From Chaetorhynchus papuensis (Eukaryota; Chordata; Aves; Passeriformes; Rhipiduridae): a DNA stretch of 64,000 nt. Shown here in pieces: positions 26,761 through 38,487 of this stretch. The notes under the pieces were generated by a model. It had not been told where the DNA came from and did no database searches. It saw only the letters and a program-made list of their open reading frames with translations. The stretch's first letter is position 1, and every line of letters begins with the position of its first letter. A program made the translations under genes and the position numbers. The DNA is taken from NCBI GenBank assembly GCA_013396525.1, contig VWYX01000342.1, forward strand, positions 186,001 through 250,000, written 5' to 3'.

Positions 26761-28100
26761 CAAGATGAAAAGGGCCAGGAATGAGAGGGAAAGGGGAGAT
26801 GGTGTCTGTAATGCAGTTTCCTGGTGGGCAAAATCCTGTGGTGCTCTAGAAAGACTCCCACTGAGCAGGTTGAACTGGGCTCACGGGACTCAGGATTTAT
26901 AAGTGCTCTATTGCCCTGGTAATGGTGGGACACCTGTCCCTTGTCAGGCTCCTTTTGGTCTCAGGGCAGAGGGCAGCAGCTCCCCCAGATCCCCAGTAAG
27001 GATGTACATATCCACAAGTCAGGCTACACACGGAATAGCTCCCTTCTCCCTCACTCCCTGTTTTTCAGGAGAAAGGTGGCTCAGAGCAGTGCAGGTCCCT
27101 TCCTCAGAGGCCAGGCCATGTGCCAAGCCCCTCACCAATACCAATTGTCCCAGCAGGACCATGCTCAAGGCTCGACATCTCATTGTAAGTCTGATGAGTG
27201 ACCCAGTCTGCCTGGTGCAGTGTCACAGGAGTCACCTGCTGCCCTCCTGGGACAGCCTTTGGGACCAGATTTGGGATGGCTTTTCCCTCAGAGTTTCACC
27301 TTTTCAGGAGATAAACAACACAACTTACAGATGCTCTTTGCCTTGATTTTTCAGTTTTGCCTCATTCCTGAGTCCTAACTATAAATTTGCTATTGGTTTA
27401 AGCTATCTGACAGCTTCTTGCAACTGATGCATTGGTCAGGACAAGTGGAGATGGTTGATTTACCTTTCAGTGTGCTTGCAGATGTTTTCATATCCTCTCA
27501 CAGAAGGGTAAGATGTGCTGTTTATTTGCTCTCATGCAGTAACTGATCAGATGCAATTCCCTTTTCTTTACTCAGGACTTTGAAATCTGTTTTCATCTAG
27601 AACTCCACTGCCATAAACTTGGAAGCAGCATTCCTTCTGCTGTTAGAAGTATGATAAATCCAGTATGATAAAAGATTTCTTCTTTTTAATTTTTTTTCCC
27701 CACAAAAAGTTCAGATATTTTTAAACCCTACGTGTGTGTTGTGCAATGGTTTGTAAATTGATGATTTTTAAAAATGATAATTTCATTTACATTCAGAGAT
27801 CATTCAGCTAAAAAGGCTACAAATAGCAAATATTATTTCCTCATTTATCCACTCTGAAATAATTTATTCTTATTACCAAAATCATCACAAAGAAAAGCAA
27901 TTCTTTATCATTTTTCACACAGCTAGTTACACCCAGAGTCACAGGCACAAGAAGAAGCCATCAGTAGCATGTCACACTTGATAAATCAGTGCATTCAGGT
28001 CCTGAGCACAATGCTCTGCTGCAGCAATTGTGTGCATCAGCTGAGTGAGGGCTGGCATCAGGGAACTCAATTCTCAACTTGCCACTAGTGAAAGGTAAAA

Positions 28101-28364
28101 TGTTGCTGTTGCACCACGGACATGTAGAGAAACGACACAGAGTCCAAGCTCGGTTATAAATGGCAGCAAGCGATTTAATGTTTTTTTCCCGAGGCTTTTA
28201 TATGTTAGTTCGCAAAAGTGTGTTAAATGGCATAAGGTAATTGGTCCTTTGGCCATCCACCCCTTGAGGGGATTGGCCAAATTCTAAGATATCCATTCCC
28301 AAATATTTTGCTAGTTAGAACCATAACAATCCGGCAAAACAACCGCAGGTACAAGAAGTTTACA
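28101..28364 (-). mobile_element. LTR-like element with promoter motifs
   Basis: Read on the minus strand it has the layout of a retroviral LTR: two CCAAT boxes (in GGCCAATCCCC and GACCAATTACC), a TATA box (CATATAAAAGCC), a poly(A)-like CATTAAATCG about 20 bases later, and a 3' end near GTGGTGCAACA. It is unlike the family at 3855. The boundaries are approximate and no clear target duplication was found. No coding region is attached. Confidence 0.55.
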
Positions 28365-31300
28365 AAATGGTAACTTTGTTTTAGATAGCTTGCATGGGAC
28401 AGACAGAGCTCTCACAAAATGCTGCAGAAAGCTGAAGAAATTCACTGCTTTTTCAGTATCCACAGGTAAAACGTTGGAGAAAAAGAAGTGGATGAAGAAC
28501 CTTCACCTTGGCATTTTAATGGCTCAGGAGGATAGGGCAAACTTTTCAAATGGCAATAACTTCATTGTAAGTCTGAGCTCCGAGATTTATGGAAAGGGAA
28601 GTCTGAATGCTTAAGAAAAGATGTCCAACTTTGTGGATGTGCAAGGCCAGCCAAGGAGATTACACGTGGTGAAACATCCACCAATTGCTATAAGCTCCTG
28701 CTAACTCTGCAGTGAAAATACACGCCATGTAACTACTCACACTTAAAAGCTATTGCTGTGCAGCTAAATGGATCCTGATAAAATGTTAAAGATGATAATC
28801 CACATAATTGTTTGTGTATTTTTGTTGCAACAGATGAGCGAGTTCTGGGGAGCCACAGTACTAATGCCCCACTGAAAGGATATCCATGCTAGAAACCCCA
28901 AAAATGCAAGTAGTGGGGCTATGCACAGCACTGGGCTCTGGCTGTATCAGTATCTGGGGAAGGTAGGAGGGCTCTGATCAGCCTGAGTGAAGCTGAAGGT
29001 CCTCATCCTCTTACATAGCGTGGCATAAGAAATAAATTGCAAGTGTAGGGCAAAAGACTTAAACCATACTGATCCTGATTTAGCTGATATGAAGAAAATT
29101 ATTTCTGTGAGTTTCCTACTTTACATGGGGGTGTTGGTTTAGTGGACCCTATCCACCCCAAACTGGACAAATGAAACTGTGCAAGACAAACAACTTTTGT
29201 TTCCTGAACTCAGGCACTTAGTCATCAGTAATTATTTAGAACAGGTAAATGAGCCAAAACACTTCATAAAGCAATATTTTTTTTGTTTCTCAGCTATTGC
29301 ATCTGCTGCTTTTCCACAGCCACCTTAATATTAAAATGCTTCTCTTGGCATTGTGCCAGCCATGGGAGAAACAAGCTGGTGGAAAGTAACCACATGCCAA
29401 TCACAGTCACAGGGTTGCTCTACACACATTGAAATGTCTGGTTTATGGGAATAAGCTACTGCAGCTCCCATCATCAGGCAGCCAAATCCGTTGTGATTTG
29501 TATGCGCCAAGACAATTCAAGTTTTGTGTGCATAAAAACCCTGTTAGGCAGAGATTGAGATCTAAGGAGGAAGGACTCTCTGCCAAAGGGAGAATTTCTT
29601 TTCCTGTGGTATGAAAAATAACAAAAATCAAGTCATTTAATTAAATGTCTCAATGTGTGGAGCTGGGTTGATACATTCATTTGCAAATATCCTGGAAAAC
29701 TATCTGTTATTTTCTGTGGCTTGACTTTGGGACAATTGCAGCTAGTGTTTTGCTTTTGTGATGGATTGTGTACACAGTGGTTCAGAAAAAAAACCAGGGA
29801 ACAAATACACAGCCCATTTTTCAGACCTGTCTGGGATGTGTGTATGTGCTGTATTTGCAGTATGTGTTGCTCCTTATATCCTTCCCATCCCACTGCTTGC
29901 TGACTACCTGCTGAAACGGGTGCTTAAACAGGGAGCACTGCAGCAGACTCTCTGCCTGCATGGCCAAGTGTTTGAGAAGTTAATTCTTGCCATCCCTGAC
30001 AAATGTCAGCTTTTGAGCCAACTCAACAGTTTAAGTCAAACTTCTTCATGTGAACATTATCCCTGAAGCTTCTTTCTCACCATCTTTTTTCAACCGAACC
30101 AAAAGAAAACACTGAAATGTCTTTTGCAGCATCTTCAGCAATGGATGTATTTCTTTTCACTGGGAAAAAAGGCCTGTTGATTTTCCTGGCAGAGTCAGAG
30201 GAGGTGCCAGTTGCCATGCTCACACAGGCAACTGCATTAATTCATTGCAAAGGTTAAAAAGTAAAACAAATACCTAAAGCCTTGGCACAGATTTAACCTG
30301 GTCCATAAAGGCGCCAGAGAAAAGCCCTGGTTTCTAGTGTAAATAGCCCACACAAGCCTACACTGGACAGCAATCTGAAGGAAAATGGAACCAGAAATGT
30401 TCTCAGGAGGGTGTCTATTTTTCCACCCAGTTTAAAATATCTGTCAAAATCAACCCTGAGATACATACGCCTAAACCCCTGACCCAGAGGTTTGCCAACT
30501 CACCTTTAAAAGGGACCAGGGCTCAGGGGTGATGTGGGCCATTGTGCCTACACCTGCTTCTCCAGCATGTGTGCAGGTCACTGCTGCACCACAGCCAGTG
30601 CCAGGCTGCTCGAGAGCTGGGAGATGTTGCTGTTGTGGCCATCTCTGCTTTATCCCACTGAGGATGTTTTGGTGAGTAAAGAAACAGGGCCTGTTGATGC
30701 AGTGGGGATAAGCTGGCAGTTTGAGTGGTTATTGGCGGTGTGGGAGTGTGATGGCAGTGGGGTCCTTGTTCGGAGGGATGAAGCTATTTGGTGGATGAGG
30801 CAGATGTTACCGGCAAAGGGTTTGTGGTCAAACAATTGAGGGGGGAGAATAAGAGAGGAGAGAGGGCAGTGATGAATTTATTGTGGGAGCACCTTCCTCC
30901 TCAAGCGGTGTGCTGTGCTAGTAAAAATAGCTACATGTGATTAAAGAGGATCATCACAGGGCAGGAGGTTGTCTCTGTGTCACCTGATACTGCTGTCGGT
31001 GTTGATGGTGGCACCCACATGCGTGGGTTTCGGAAGCCCAGGTTCAGCCTGTTCTTAGACACCTCCAGTGACAGAGGGTCTTCTCAGCCCTGAAAGTCTT
31101 CCGGTGCTTCACTAGGACACATCCTTCACCTGTGCCTTGGTCAGGAGGCAATTTATAGACCATCCTTTGATTAGTCTCCAAGTGATGCAGTCTGATTGCA
31201 GTGAGAGGATCTCTTTGCATGAATGTAGGAAACTTCATATACCACATCTGGTAGGATAAAATATGATTGGGGGATTGCCTGTTTGCTGAACCAAGGCATG

Positions 31301-33423
31301 CTTCAGTTTGGGTGAAAGCAAGAGGCAAAGTGAAAAAGACCCATCTTTGAAAGATACTGAAAAATCAATGAAAATAAAAGAGTGGGATGTGTTAAAATCA
31401 GCTGGCTGTAACCCAGCAACAGTATCCAACAGTCACACACGGGGACAGGCTGCTTCTGCCTGTGCTGATCTTTTTCTGGTTGATCTTTTCTACCATGAAA
31501 TGTGCATTTGGCTTTTCTGTCAGTTCTGCCTAGCCAGCTCAGGAGTACCATGACAGACTCATGTCACCATACCTCCTGCTGAAACTGGTGCAAAGATCTG
31601 GAGGATCTAATCTAGCTAAAATAAATATAAGTTCCTCATCTCTGGTAAAAGCTGCCACCTAACCATAGCAAGGGGTAGGGGGTACTTTGGATGACCATTT
31701 TAAGCCCCAGTCTGCCTGAATATATCCTGCTAACATGCAAGAAGTATTAGCCAGACTGCTTCAAATCTTGCTCCAGTTACCACCGTCTCTAGGCTACACA
31801 AAAGAAAGAGTGAAGAAGATACCATGGGTTGAAGTCCAGCAAGGCTGCTGGAACTCCATCCCCTTGATCTGTCCTTCCCACAGAGCTCAGCCTGTGCCTG
31901 TGCAAACACAGAACTTCTCTGAGAGATCTTTTAGTTGCACTCTGCATGGAAAACCACAGTATCTCAGCCCCTGCAAAGCTTTGCAAATACTATTTTTCCA
32001 TGCTTGCCCTCCTTTTTGGAGGATCCTCACTATCCTACGCTGTTGATTACAGCTCTATGACCCAGGCATTGCTGCACAACCCCCAGGTCACCCTGTACCT
32101 TGGTTAATTTTAGAAAACAATCATATCTGAGCAAGGCGATATTTACAGCCAGACTGAAAGGCATACTGGCCTGTCTGCTTTCCTAGGAAGTGAGGGCTGG
32201 TTGTAGGGAGGACAGAAATGTTGGGGAGCTCATGCTGGCTCCTGCCTTGTATAGAGCTGTGCTCATGTAAGGACACCAAAATGTGACGTGCCGGTAGCAC
32301 AGCTGTGCTGTGACTCTGAACTTGTGCTACACCAGCACCACAAGCCTTTGGAGAAGGGATGGTGTCGTGACATCTGTCAAACGAGTCTTGTGCTCTGCTC
32401 TGTACATCAAGTCCTGACCCTTCATGGGCCTCCCTTCCCACTGCTCCTTCTTCCCACAGCCACAGCAGCCATACTCCAAAAAAAGTAAGTGAGGCTAGAG
32501 CAGGCCATGTCCTTCCCTGCCTCCCTTGCTCCATCTACCCCAGACAACTCATCTCCCCTTAGCTTGGGGCTGGTGCACTGTGGATTGAGAAGGACATGCC
32601 AGTGAGAGTCCAGGTACAAGCCAGAATTGCAGAAGAGACATTTTAATTTCAACACAGTGACATTTTCCAATGGAGCAGCTTTCTGTTCAGTCCTGCCCTG
32701 TGACAGAATGGCCATGGGGTGGCTGTACAGCTGAGCCTGTAGCCCAGCAGTTCTGCACCTTTCTTGAGCTGACTGGGTAATATGTGCCGTGGGGAAGGAG
32801 GATGTGGAGCAGAGGGTCCAGCTGACAGCAGATCTGTTCCTATGCCCTTGATGGAAAAAGTGGTAGGGAGGTATGGATCTGCGTGCCACTGTCAACACAG
32901 AGATGCTGGGTTTTTTTCCTCCCTGGACAATTATGCATACAGTGAATTTCTGAGTCACAGGCTGGCATCCCAGCAGATCAAATCATTTGCCCAGTACTGG
33001 AATAAGCCAGTGTACAAGCCTGAAATGGTGAGCTGGTTCTGTTTGCTCAGCTGACAGAAGTGTAGCAGTTGCTAATTCCGTTGCATCCCCTCAGAGCAAA
33101 AAAGGAGAAAATGTAACAACCAGCAGGAGAGAATACAGAGAGACTCTGTATTGCTCTTTCCACTAAATATGCCCAAATGCAGGCAGACAGCTCTCTCCCC
33201 TCACTTCCCTGAGTGCAGAGTGTTTGCTTTATCCGGTGATGTAACCGATTGCTAAATAATAGACAAACCTGGTATGAACTCTCCTACTTATTTCTGCGCG
33301 GGTGCACATATGGAGGAGCCTTTCTGCATTTTTCACTGGATTTTACAACTAGAAATATGCCACTGCCCTCTGCTGGAAAAGCAGGAGCCAGGCAAGCAGA
33401 AAAGAAAACGCAAGTGGAATTTT

Positions 33424-33450
33424 GTAAATGCATAATATTATTGCATTTAC
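33424..33450. repeat. Perfect inverted repeat, 9-bp arms
   Basis: GTAAATGCA and TGCATTTAC flank the 9-base spacer TAATATTAT, which itself contains the palindrome TAATATTA. The arms contain octamer/POU-like ATGCA cores. Regulatory function is only a guess. Confidence 0.7.
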
Positions 33451-34290
33451 TGCACTTGGTGCTGGAGACCTGTGAAATGCAGCAGGACAGAGACAGTGGG
33501 AGTCCTCTGCCCACTGGACAGAGAAGGATCCACTCCCCTACCACAGCTGCCTTTTCCCCTCACTTTGGAGGGCTCCCAGATTGGGAAAAACCTGGCAGTG
33601 GAAGAAGACATCAGACCAGAGTTACCAGCATTTGCTCTTTCTCCTACACTTCATGTATGGAATACAGATAGGATTTTTGAGAAAAAGTTTAGCCTATCTT
33701 TTACATGCTAAAGAATCAAGCTGGCATTTATTTTGTAAGGCAGATCACTCAGCACACCTCGAGAAAACTGTGTCACTCCAAGTGCTGTCAGATGGCTGTG
33801 GTTAAGCAATCCATATGGAGAGCACCCCAAGGTGCACTCCTCTTGAGTACTGAAACTGCTCTCTAGTGAGAACAACAGCAGCATTGGCTTTGAGTGAGCA
33901 GATGCATCTGAGGAAGGGTTATCCTTCCAGAAAAGGTTTCCATGAGATTTATTTAGCCATTTCTGGTGTGATGCTTATCAGACTGATTCCTCATCATGAG
34001 AGGCACTAGCTTCTTTCTGAACTGCAGAAATATTATTGCTAGGTTAGTCTTCAAGCATGGAAATGCTGGAATTGTTGCCTTGAAGAACCGTGGCAGATTT
34101 TCAGCTTAAAGCTGGAGAGTCAAAAATATTAGTTTACATTGGCAAATACACAAATAGCCAGGGTGGTGTGTTCCACCTACTCCAATGGCCTTGTATCCAT
34201 TGTTGGTCACGGTGACACAACCTGGGCAAGGGGCAAGGGCCAAGAAATCATGTGAAAAGTATAAGAAGATACAAAGCAGGCCTTGGCCAC

Positions 34291-34356
34291 TACCCTTTCT
34301 CTTCTTTTAGTTTCAGTTTCCCTTTCTCTTCTTTATTTTCCCTTTCCTTTTCTCTA
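34291..34356. repeat. Pyrimidine-rich tract with a 15-bp direct repeat
   Basis: CCCTTTCTCTTCTTT occurs at 34293-34307 and again at 34320-34334 within a long C/T tract. Confidence 0.8.
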
Positions 34357-35742
34357 GCACCACAGTAAATGATTTTCCTGAGGATGGAAGTGTCATGATG
34401 GTGCCAGGAGATCTGAAAAATAAATGGACTGAGTAACCAAAGACCAGTTAAGTGGAGGGTGAAGGGGAAAGCATCCTTGGCACAGCAGCAGCTGGAGTGC
34501 TGGGCATGAAACGTCTGCTCCACAGACTGGTTTGCATGATTGACTTCCCTGACATTAACTTCTAAGCCCTTTGCCTAATTTGCTGACCCATATGTGGGTT
34601 TACATCTTTATATATAGTAAATGCATAAAAACTTTTTATAATGACTCCATGAATGACACGTTGCTGCCCTGTAACTCGGTAGCTGTCCCTGGAGTTACGT
34701 AGATGTGTCTGATTATAGATCAGCCTTTCAAAAGTAATAAAATGAAGTGGCATTTTATGTAACTCAATGGGTTACAGTAGGAAGCTGTTAACAGTAGAGG
34801 ATTAAAATAAAATTGTTCTTGGTATTTAAAAAGTGATGAAATGAGGAGAAAAATAAATCCACCCCCAAACACTGCAAATCACTCCTTACAAGTTTGGCAT
34901 CTGCCAAGATTCTACTTGGAAAAAAATCCTGGGCTCCTTCCCTCAGAGGCACACTCCTCAAGGCATAAAGCCCAAGGATAGTGTTCACTGTCCACAGACA
35001 CACAAACACAGACTGTGCACAGGCACACCCAGCAGCCTCATTAATAAACGCCACCTTTCCCATGGGGTTGTTTTTAATGCTTTCTAAAAGATATCACTGC
35101 TACCTTGTATTCTGTGCATTTTCTGTGATGAGACTTAAATACAGGGGAGCAGATCTGACACATTTCAGCATATTTCCCTGTTCTTTAGAGGTAAGCAAGT
35201 AAAGGTGGGCCAGTAGTGTGTGACATTTATTGTTTATACATTAGTGTGCATTAATCAAGTGATTGTCTGAATCAAATATCTCAGCAGTGATCAAAGTATG
35301 ACTACAAGTTGAATGAAATTATTGATAATGATGGACTACATTCAGCTGGAGAGAAACATATAGAAAGAAATAACTCCTGAGTTTTAGATTATTCCTTTGT
35401 ATTACTTTAAAATATCATCCCAGCATATCCTGTTGCCTTGATTTTCCTTTCACTTCTATGACACGACTGCCACTGTAAATAAAAGAGATTGCATAACTTC
35501 CAGATCATTCACTGAATGTGGCATCGAGTAAATTACTAAAGGGAAAGGCATATTCTGCAAAATGTGTTCCCCTGATGAGATGGAGTTAGTCTTGCATATT
35601 TATTTCCAGCATTTTGGCTAGGCGTGTACATGTCTCAAGTAGTTAAAAGAACACAAGATTATTTTCCAGAATTCCACTGTGTAATTTTTGCCATTAAACA
35701 CTAAAAGGAAAAATAAAAGTCAACCATTCACTATTAAAAGGC

Positions 35743-35748
35743 TTTAAT
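35743..35748 (-). terminator. Candidate distal poly(A) signal (ATTAAA)
   Basis: ATTAAA on the minus strand is followed within about 30 nt by TTGACTTTTATTTTTCC, a T-rich downstream element. The position fits a long 3' UTR. Confidence 0.35.
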
Positions 35749-37308
35749 TATTTGGAACACTAACATAAAAAATGTTTACTTGAAAAGGTTTCCTTCCATT
35801 TTAGTCCGTCTTCAAACCTGTTACACTATATTTCACTGACTAGTATTACAAATTACACTGACAAGTTTCCTCAAAGCTGCAAAAGAGAACTATGGTAAAT
35901 TGTTTCACAAGTTATTTAGAAAAAACATATAAGAAATTATTCTTTCCCTCTTCTTCTATGATGAAGCAGAAACTTAGCATTAAAGTAACAAGAACAGTCA
36001 TTATAGTGCTAAGTATATTTGACATATTTAACCTCACAAATAAATAAATATATACAAGAGAGGTTACAGCATGTCAACTACAAAACAGAAGCTTTACACT
36101 GTAGAATTGAGAGCATTCAAGAGCAACTAAGTGACACAGAGTTTAAGACTACTACATGGTAGTAAAAAAAAAGAGAAAAAATCTTAATTCAGCAAAAATA
36201 CAGGTAAATGTACATTAAACTGATAGGTTACAGCTCAGCTTCATTCAGGATACTGTGTTTTCATTTTATTTATGTTTTACTGATCTATTATGTTTTATTG
36301 ATTCCTCATTTTTTTTCAGGAATGTTTGGTTTTCCTTCTCTTCAATTTTGAACATCTTAATCAGGTAGAAATCTCACAGTAAGCTGCTGTGTGAACACTA
36401 TTATCTACAGTAGTTAAGCAAGTGGGATGATAAAATATAAGTTCAGTAAATGCTTGTACATAATCTCTCCGTAAATTATTTCCATTATTAAAGGTATCTG
36501 ACAACACTCATCCCTGTTATTAATTACATTTTGAGTGAATGGGGCTGCCTTCCATTCATACACCACAAAAGCATTCGCAGCTACGAGACTGAGGTTTCGT
36601 TCAGGTCCGTGTGGTGACAGCAGTGTTCCTGGGTGGGATACTGCCAGCACATCCTCCTCCCACCAGGTGTTTGCAGCCAGGGAGAATGTGCTGTTTGTGC
36701 GGTCACAGCATTAAATGAGCTCTGCACACAAAAGCACGTGCAAAGAGCAGAGAAAGCACAAATCCACATCCCTAATCACTGAGCATCCACCTGATTGGCA
36801 ACTGAAAAATCTCGGCACAACTTTCTGCTCTCCAAATTTAAATAATTAAATATGTGGCTAAAAATATTTTGGTTAAAAGGATTAATTTTAAAAATGAAAA
36901 CTTCCATTAGGAGACATTCTCCTCTGAAAGCAGTACTTGAAAAAACCTTTGATGTTTCAGCACATGCCTTCAGAAACGTGCAGCTACAATTTTTATTAAG
37001 TCTGTCATGGGGTGAAAAATTGTTCACAAGGAGAGATGCCCTTTTGGCACTCGAGGTCACATGCTAATATGTCACACATTTATAGAGAGTAAAACAAGTC
37101 AGCATTTTATGCTCTTGTCTGTTCTCTGCACACACCCCCCCACACCCCTCAGTGTCATTATGGACACAGTAGAGCAATGTGCAATTCCCTAATATTGCCT
37201 GAACACCATTTAAACTCTGTGCATCCAACAACTTCAGTCATGTCATTCAACAGGGAGGCAAGAGAGGGATACTGGTACTGATAATGTTATGTGCCCAGAA
37301 AGATGTTA

Positions 37309-37318
37309 TTTATTTATT
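37309..37318 (-). terminator. Candidate proximal poly(A) signal (two overlapping AATAAA)
   Basis: The plus strand reads TTTATTTATT, giving two overlapping AATAAA hexamers on the minus strand about 1.0 kb after the ADGRG6 stop. The downstream GU-rich signal is weak, so use is uncertain. Confidence 0.35.
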
Positions 37319-38308
37319 ACTGGTCAACAACAGATTGACCAGGTTATCCTAATGTTGCAATGCCATCTGATGGAGGTGTCTATACATACAGTATATCTGA
37401 AGTACAGAGACTGGCAAACTCATGGGTTCACAAAAAATTCATCTTGTATTTAAATATTTAAGTTTTAGCACCGTCCATTATTTTTAGATTGTCTGTGGTG
37501 TACATTATCATATCTACCATGTGCATTATTATAAAAATATGTGTAGAGAGAGTTCTAGGTATATATTTATATATCTATATGTAGTTGAATGTCCTTTTGT
37601 TAATTTGTTTTGTGAAAAAAGAACATTAAACATAGACTTGAGATGGGAGACACTGCATTTCATACATACCAATCAATAAATGCTGAAACACGACTTTGTG
37701 TAAACTGTTTCTATGTATATGGATACAAACTGGCCTGCCTTTACAGCACATACTGTTTTGGTAAGTAAGATTTGCACGATTAGGTCTATTTAGGCAAAAA
37801 TGGTTTAAAATAACCCTTCAACTGGTGTTAGGGTCTTACTCACTTACGAATAAAGAACAGCACTAGACATTCGAGAAGCAAGAACCTAACAAGTGTCATA
37901 GGGAAAATCCATAGTTTTCAAAAGAAAGAGACATCAGCAAACTGTTCCATAATAGTTTGCCTGTACTGCATGACATGCCCGCTATTTTCTCCAGGAGTCA
38001 AGACTTGCTTCTGTTTGGATTATATAATTTAAAGTTAGGCTTGTGGCTCTTCAGTCTTAAAAGATATTTACACAGGATTACCATTGGCTGGCTGGCACAC
38101 ATTTAAAAACAGCTCAATACCATGGTGGAAAATTGTCTTTTTCCACAACAGTAAAAGAGAAATTGGTCCTTAAGTGGAAGGTGTTTCCAGGAGAACACTA
38201 TAAACTGGGAAAAAATAACTGAACAGGTCAAATTCTATGACATCAAATATTCTCAATTCCAGGCAGACTTTTTGTATTCCTTTGTATTCCAATATATCAG
38301 AAACCCAG

Positions 38309-38487
38309 TTAGAACTTTGTGCTGCGACTAAACGTGTCGGACATGATGATATTTTTATAGAAGTTGTCGGAGTGAGGATTGCAGTATCCTTTGACCTTGT
38401 CAATAACCTGGTGGACAGGGATGATTGATGTCTGTTCTCCGTCCTCCTGGGCAAATTTTGAAGATGGCTTGTCAAGAATAACATTCT
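38309..38487 (-). CDS. ADGRG6: ADGRG6 terminal coding exon, long C-terminal form
   Basis: The coding part of the last exon is 179 nt: 2 nt completing a Glu codon, 58 residues and a TAA stop (38309-38311). It encodes ENVILDKPSSKFAQEDGEQT, then IIPVHQVIDKVKGYCN, and ends MSDTFSRSTKF. The acceptor is TTTTTCCTCCTCTCAG. A second AG two bases downstream would break the frame, which fixes this choice. As I recall, human GPR126 splice forms end either in this tail or in a shorter one (GQVLVKTGPC); only this one was found here. Confidence 0.93.

Larger units (their letters stand above)
24352..28100. other. Intergenic, GC content rises around 26-27.3 kb
   Basis: Holds the exon-like segment at 25795-25928 and the CpG-rich patch at 26338-26760. 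The GC-richer sequence continues to about 27.3 kb. No gene is recognised. Confidence 0.55.
28365..35724. other. Intergenic downstream of ADGRG6, no gene seen
   Basis: Mixed composition, with moderately GC-richer parts at 30.5-33.7 kb that give several overlapping random frames. The inverted repeat at 33424-33450 and the pyrimidine tract at 34291-34356 are the only structures noted. Confidence 0.55.
35725..38308 (-). other. ADGRG6: Putative ADGRG6 3' UTR
   Basis: This AT-rich stretch follows the stop codon and contains no plausible gene. It holds several minus-strand poly(A) signals: AATAAA twice, overlapping, at 37309-37318, single copies at 36265-36270 and 36294-36299, and ATTAAA at 35743-35748 followed by a T-rich stretch. 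A UAUUUAUUUAU AU-rich element lies near 36038-36052. A far 3' end near 35.72 kb would give a UTR of about 2.6 kb, close to the roughly 3 kb I recall for human. The actual end is inferred. Confidence 0.45.

Noticed and set aside
32422..32958. 178-codon minus-strand frame, the longest in the window
   Set aside because: Overlaps other open frames on both strands in a GC-richer stretch, has no recognisable domain, and its composition looks random.
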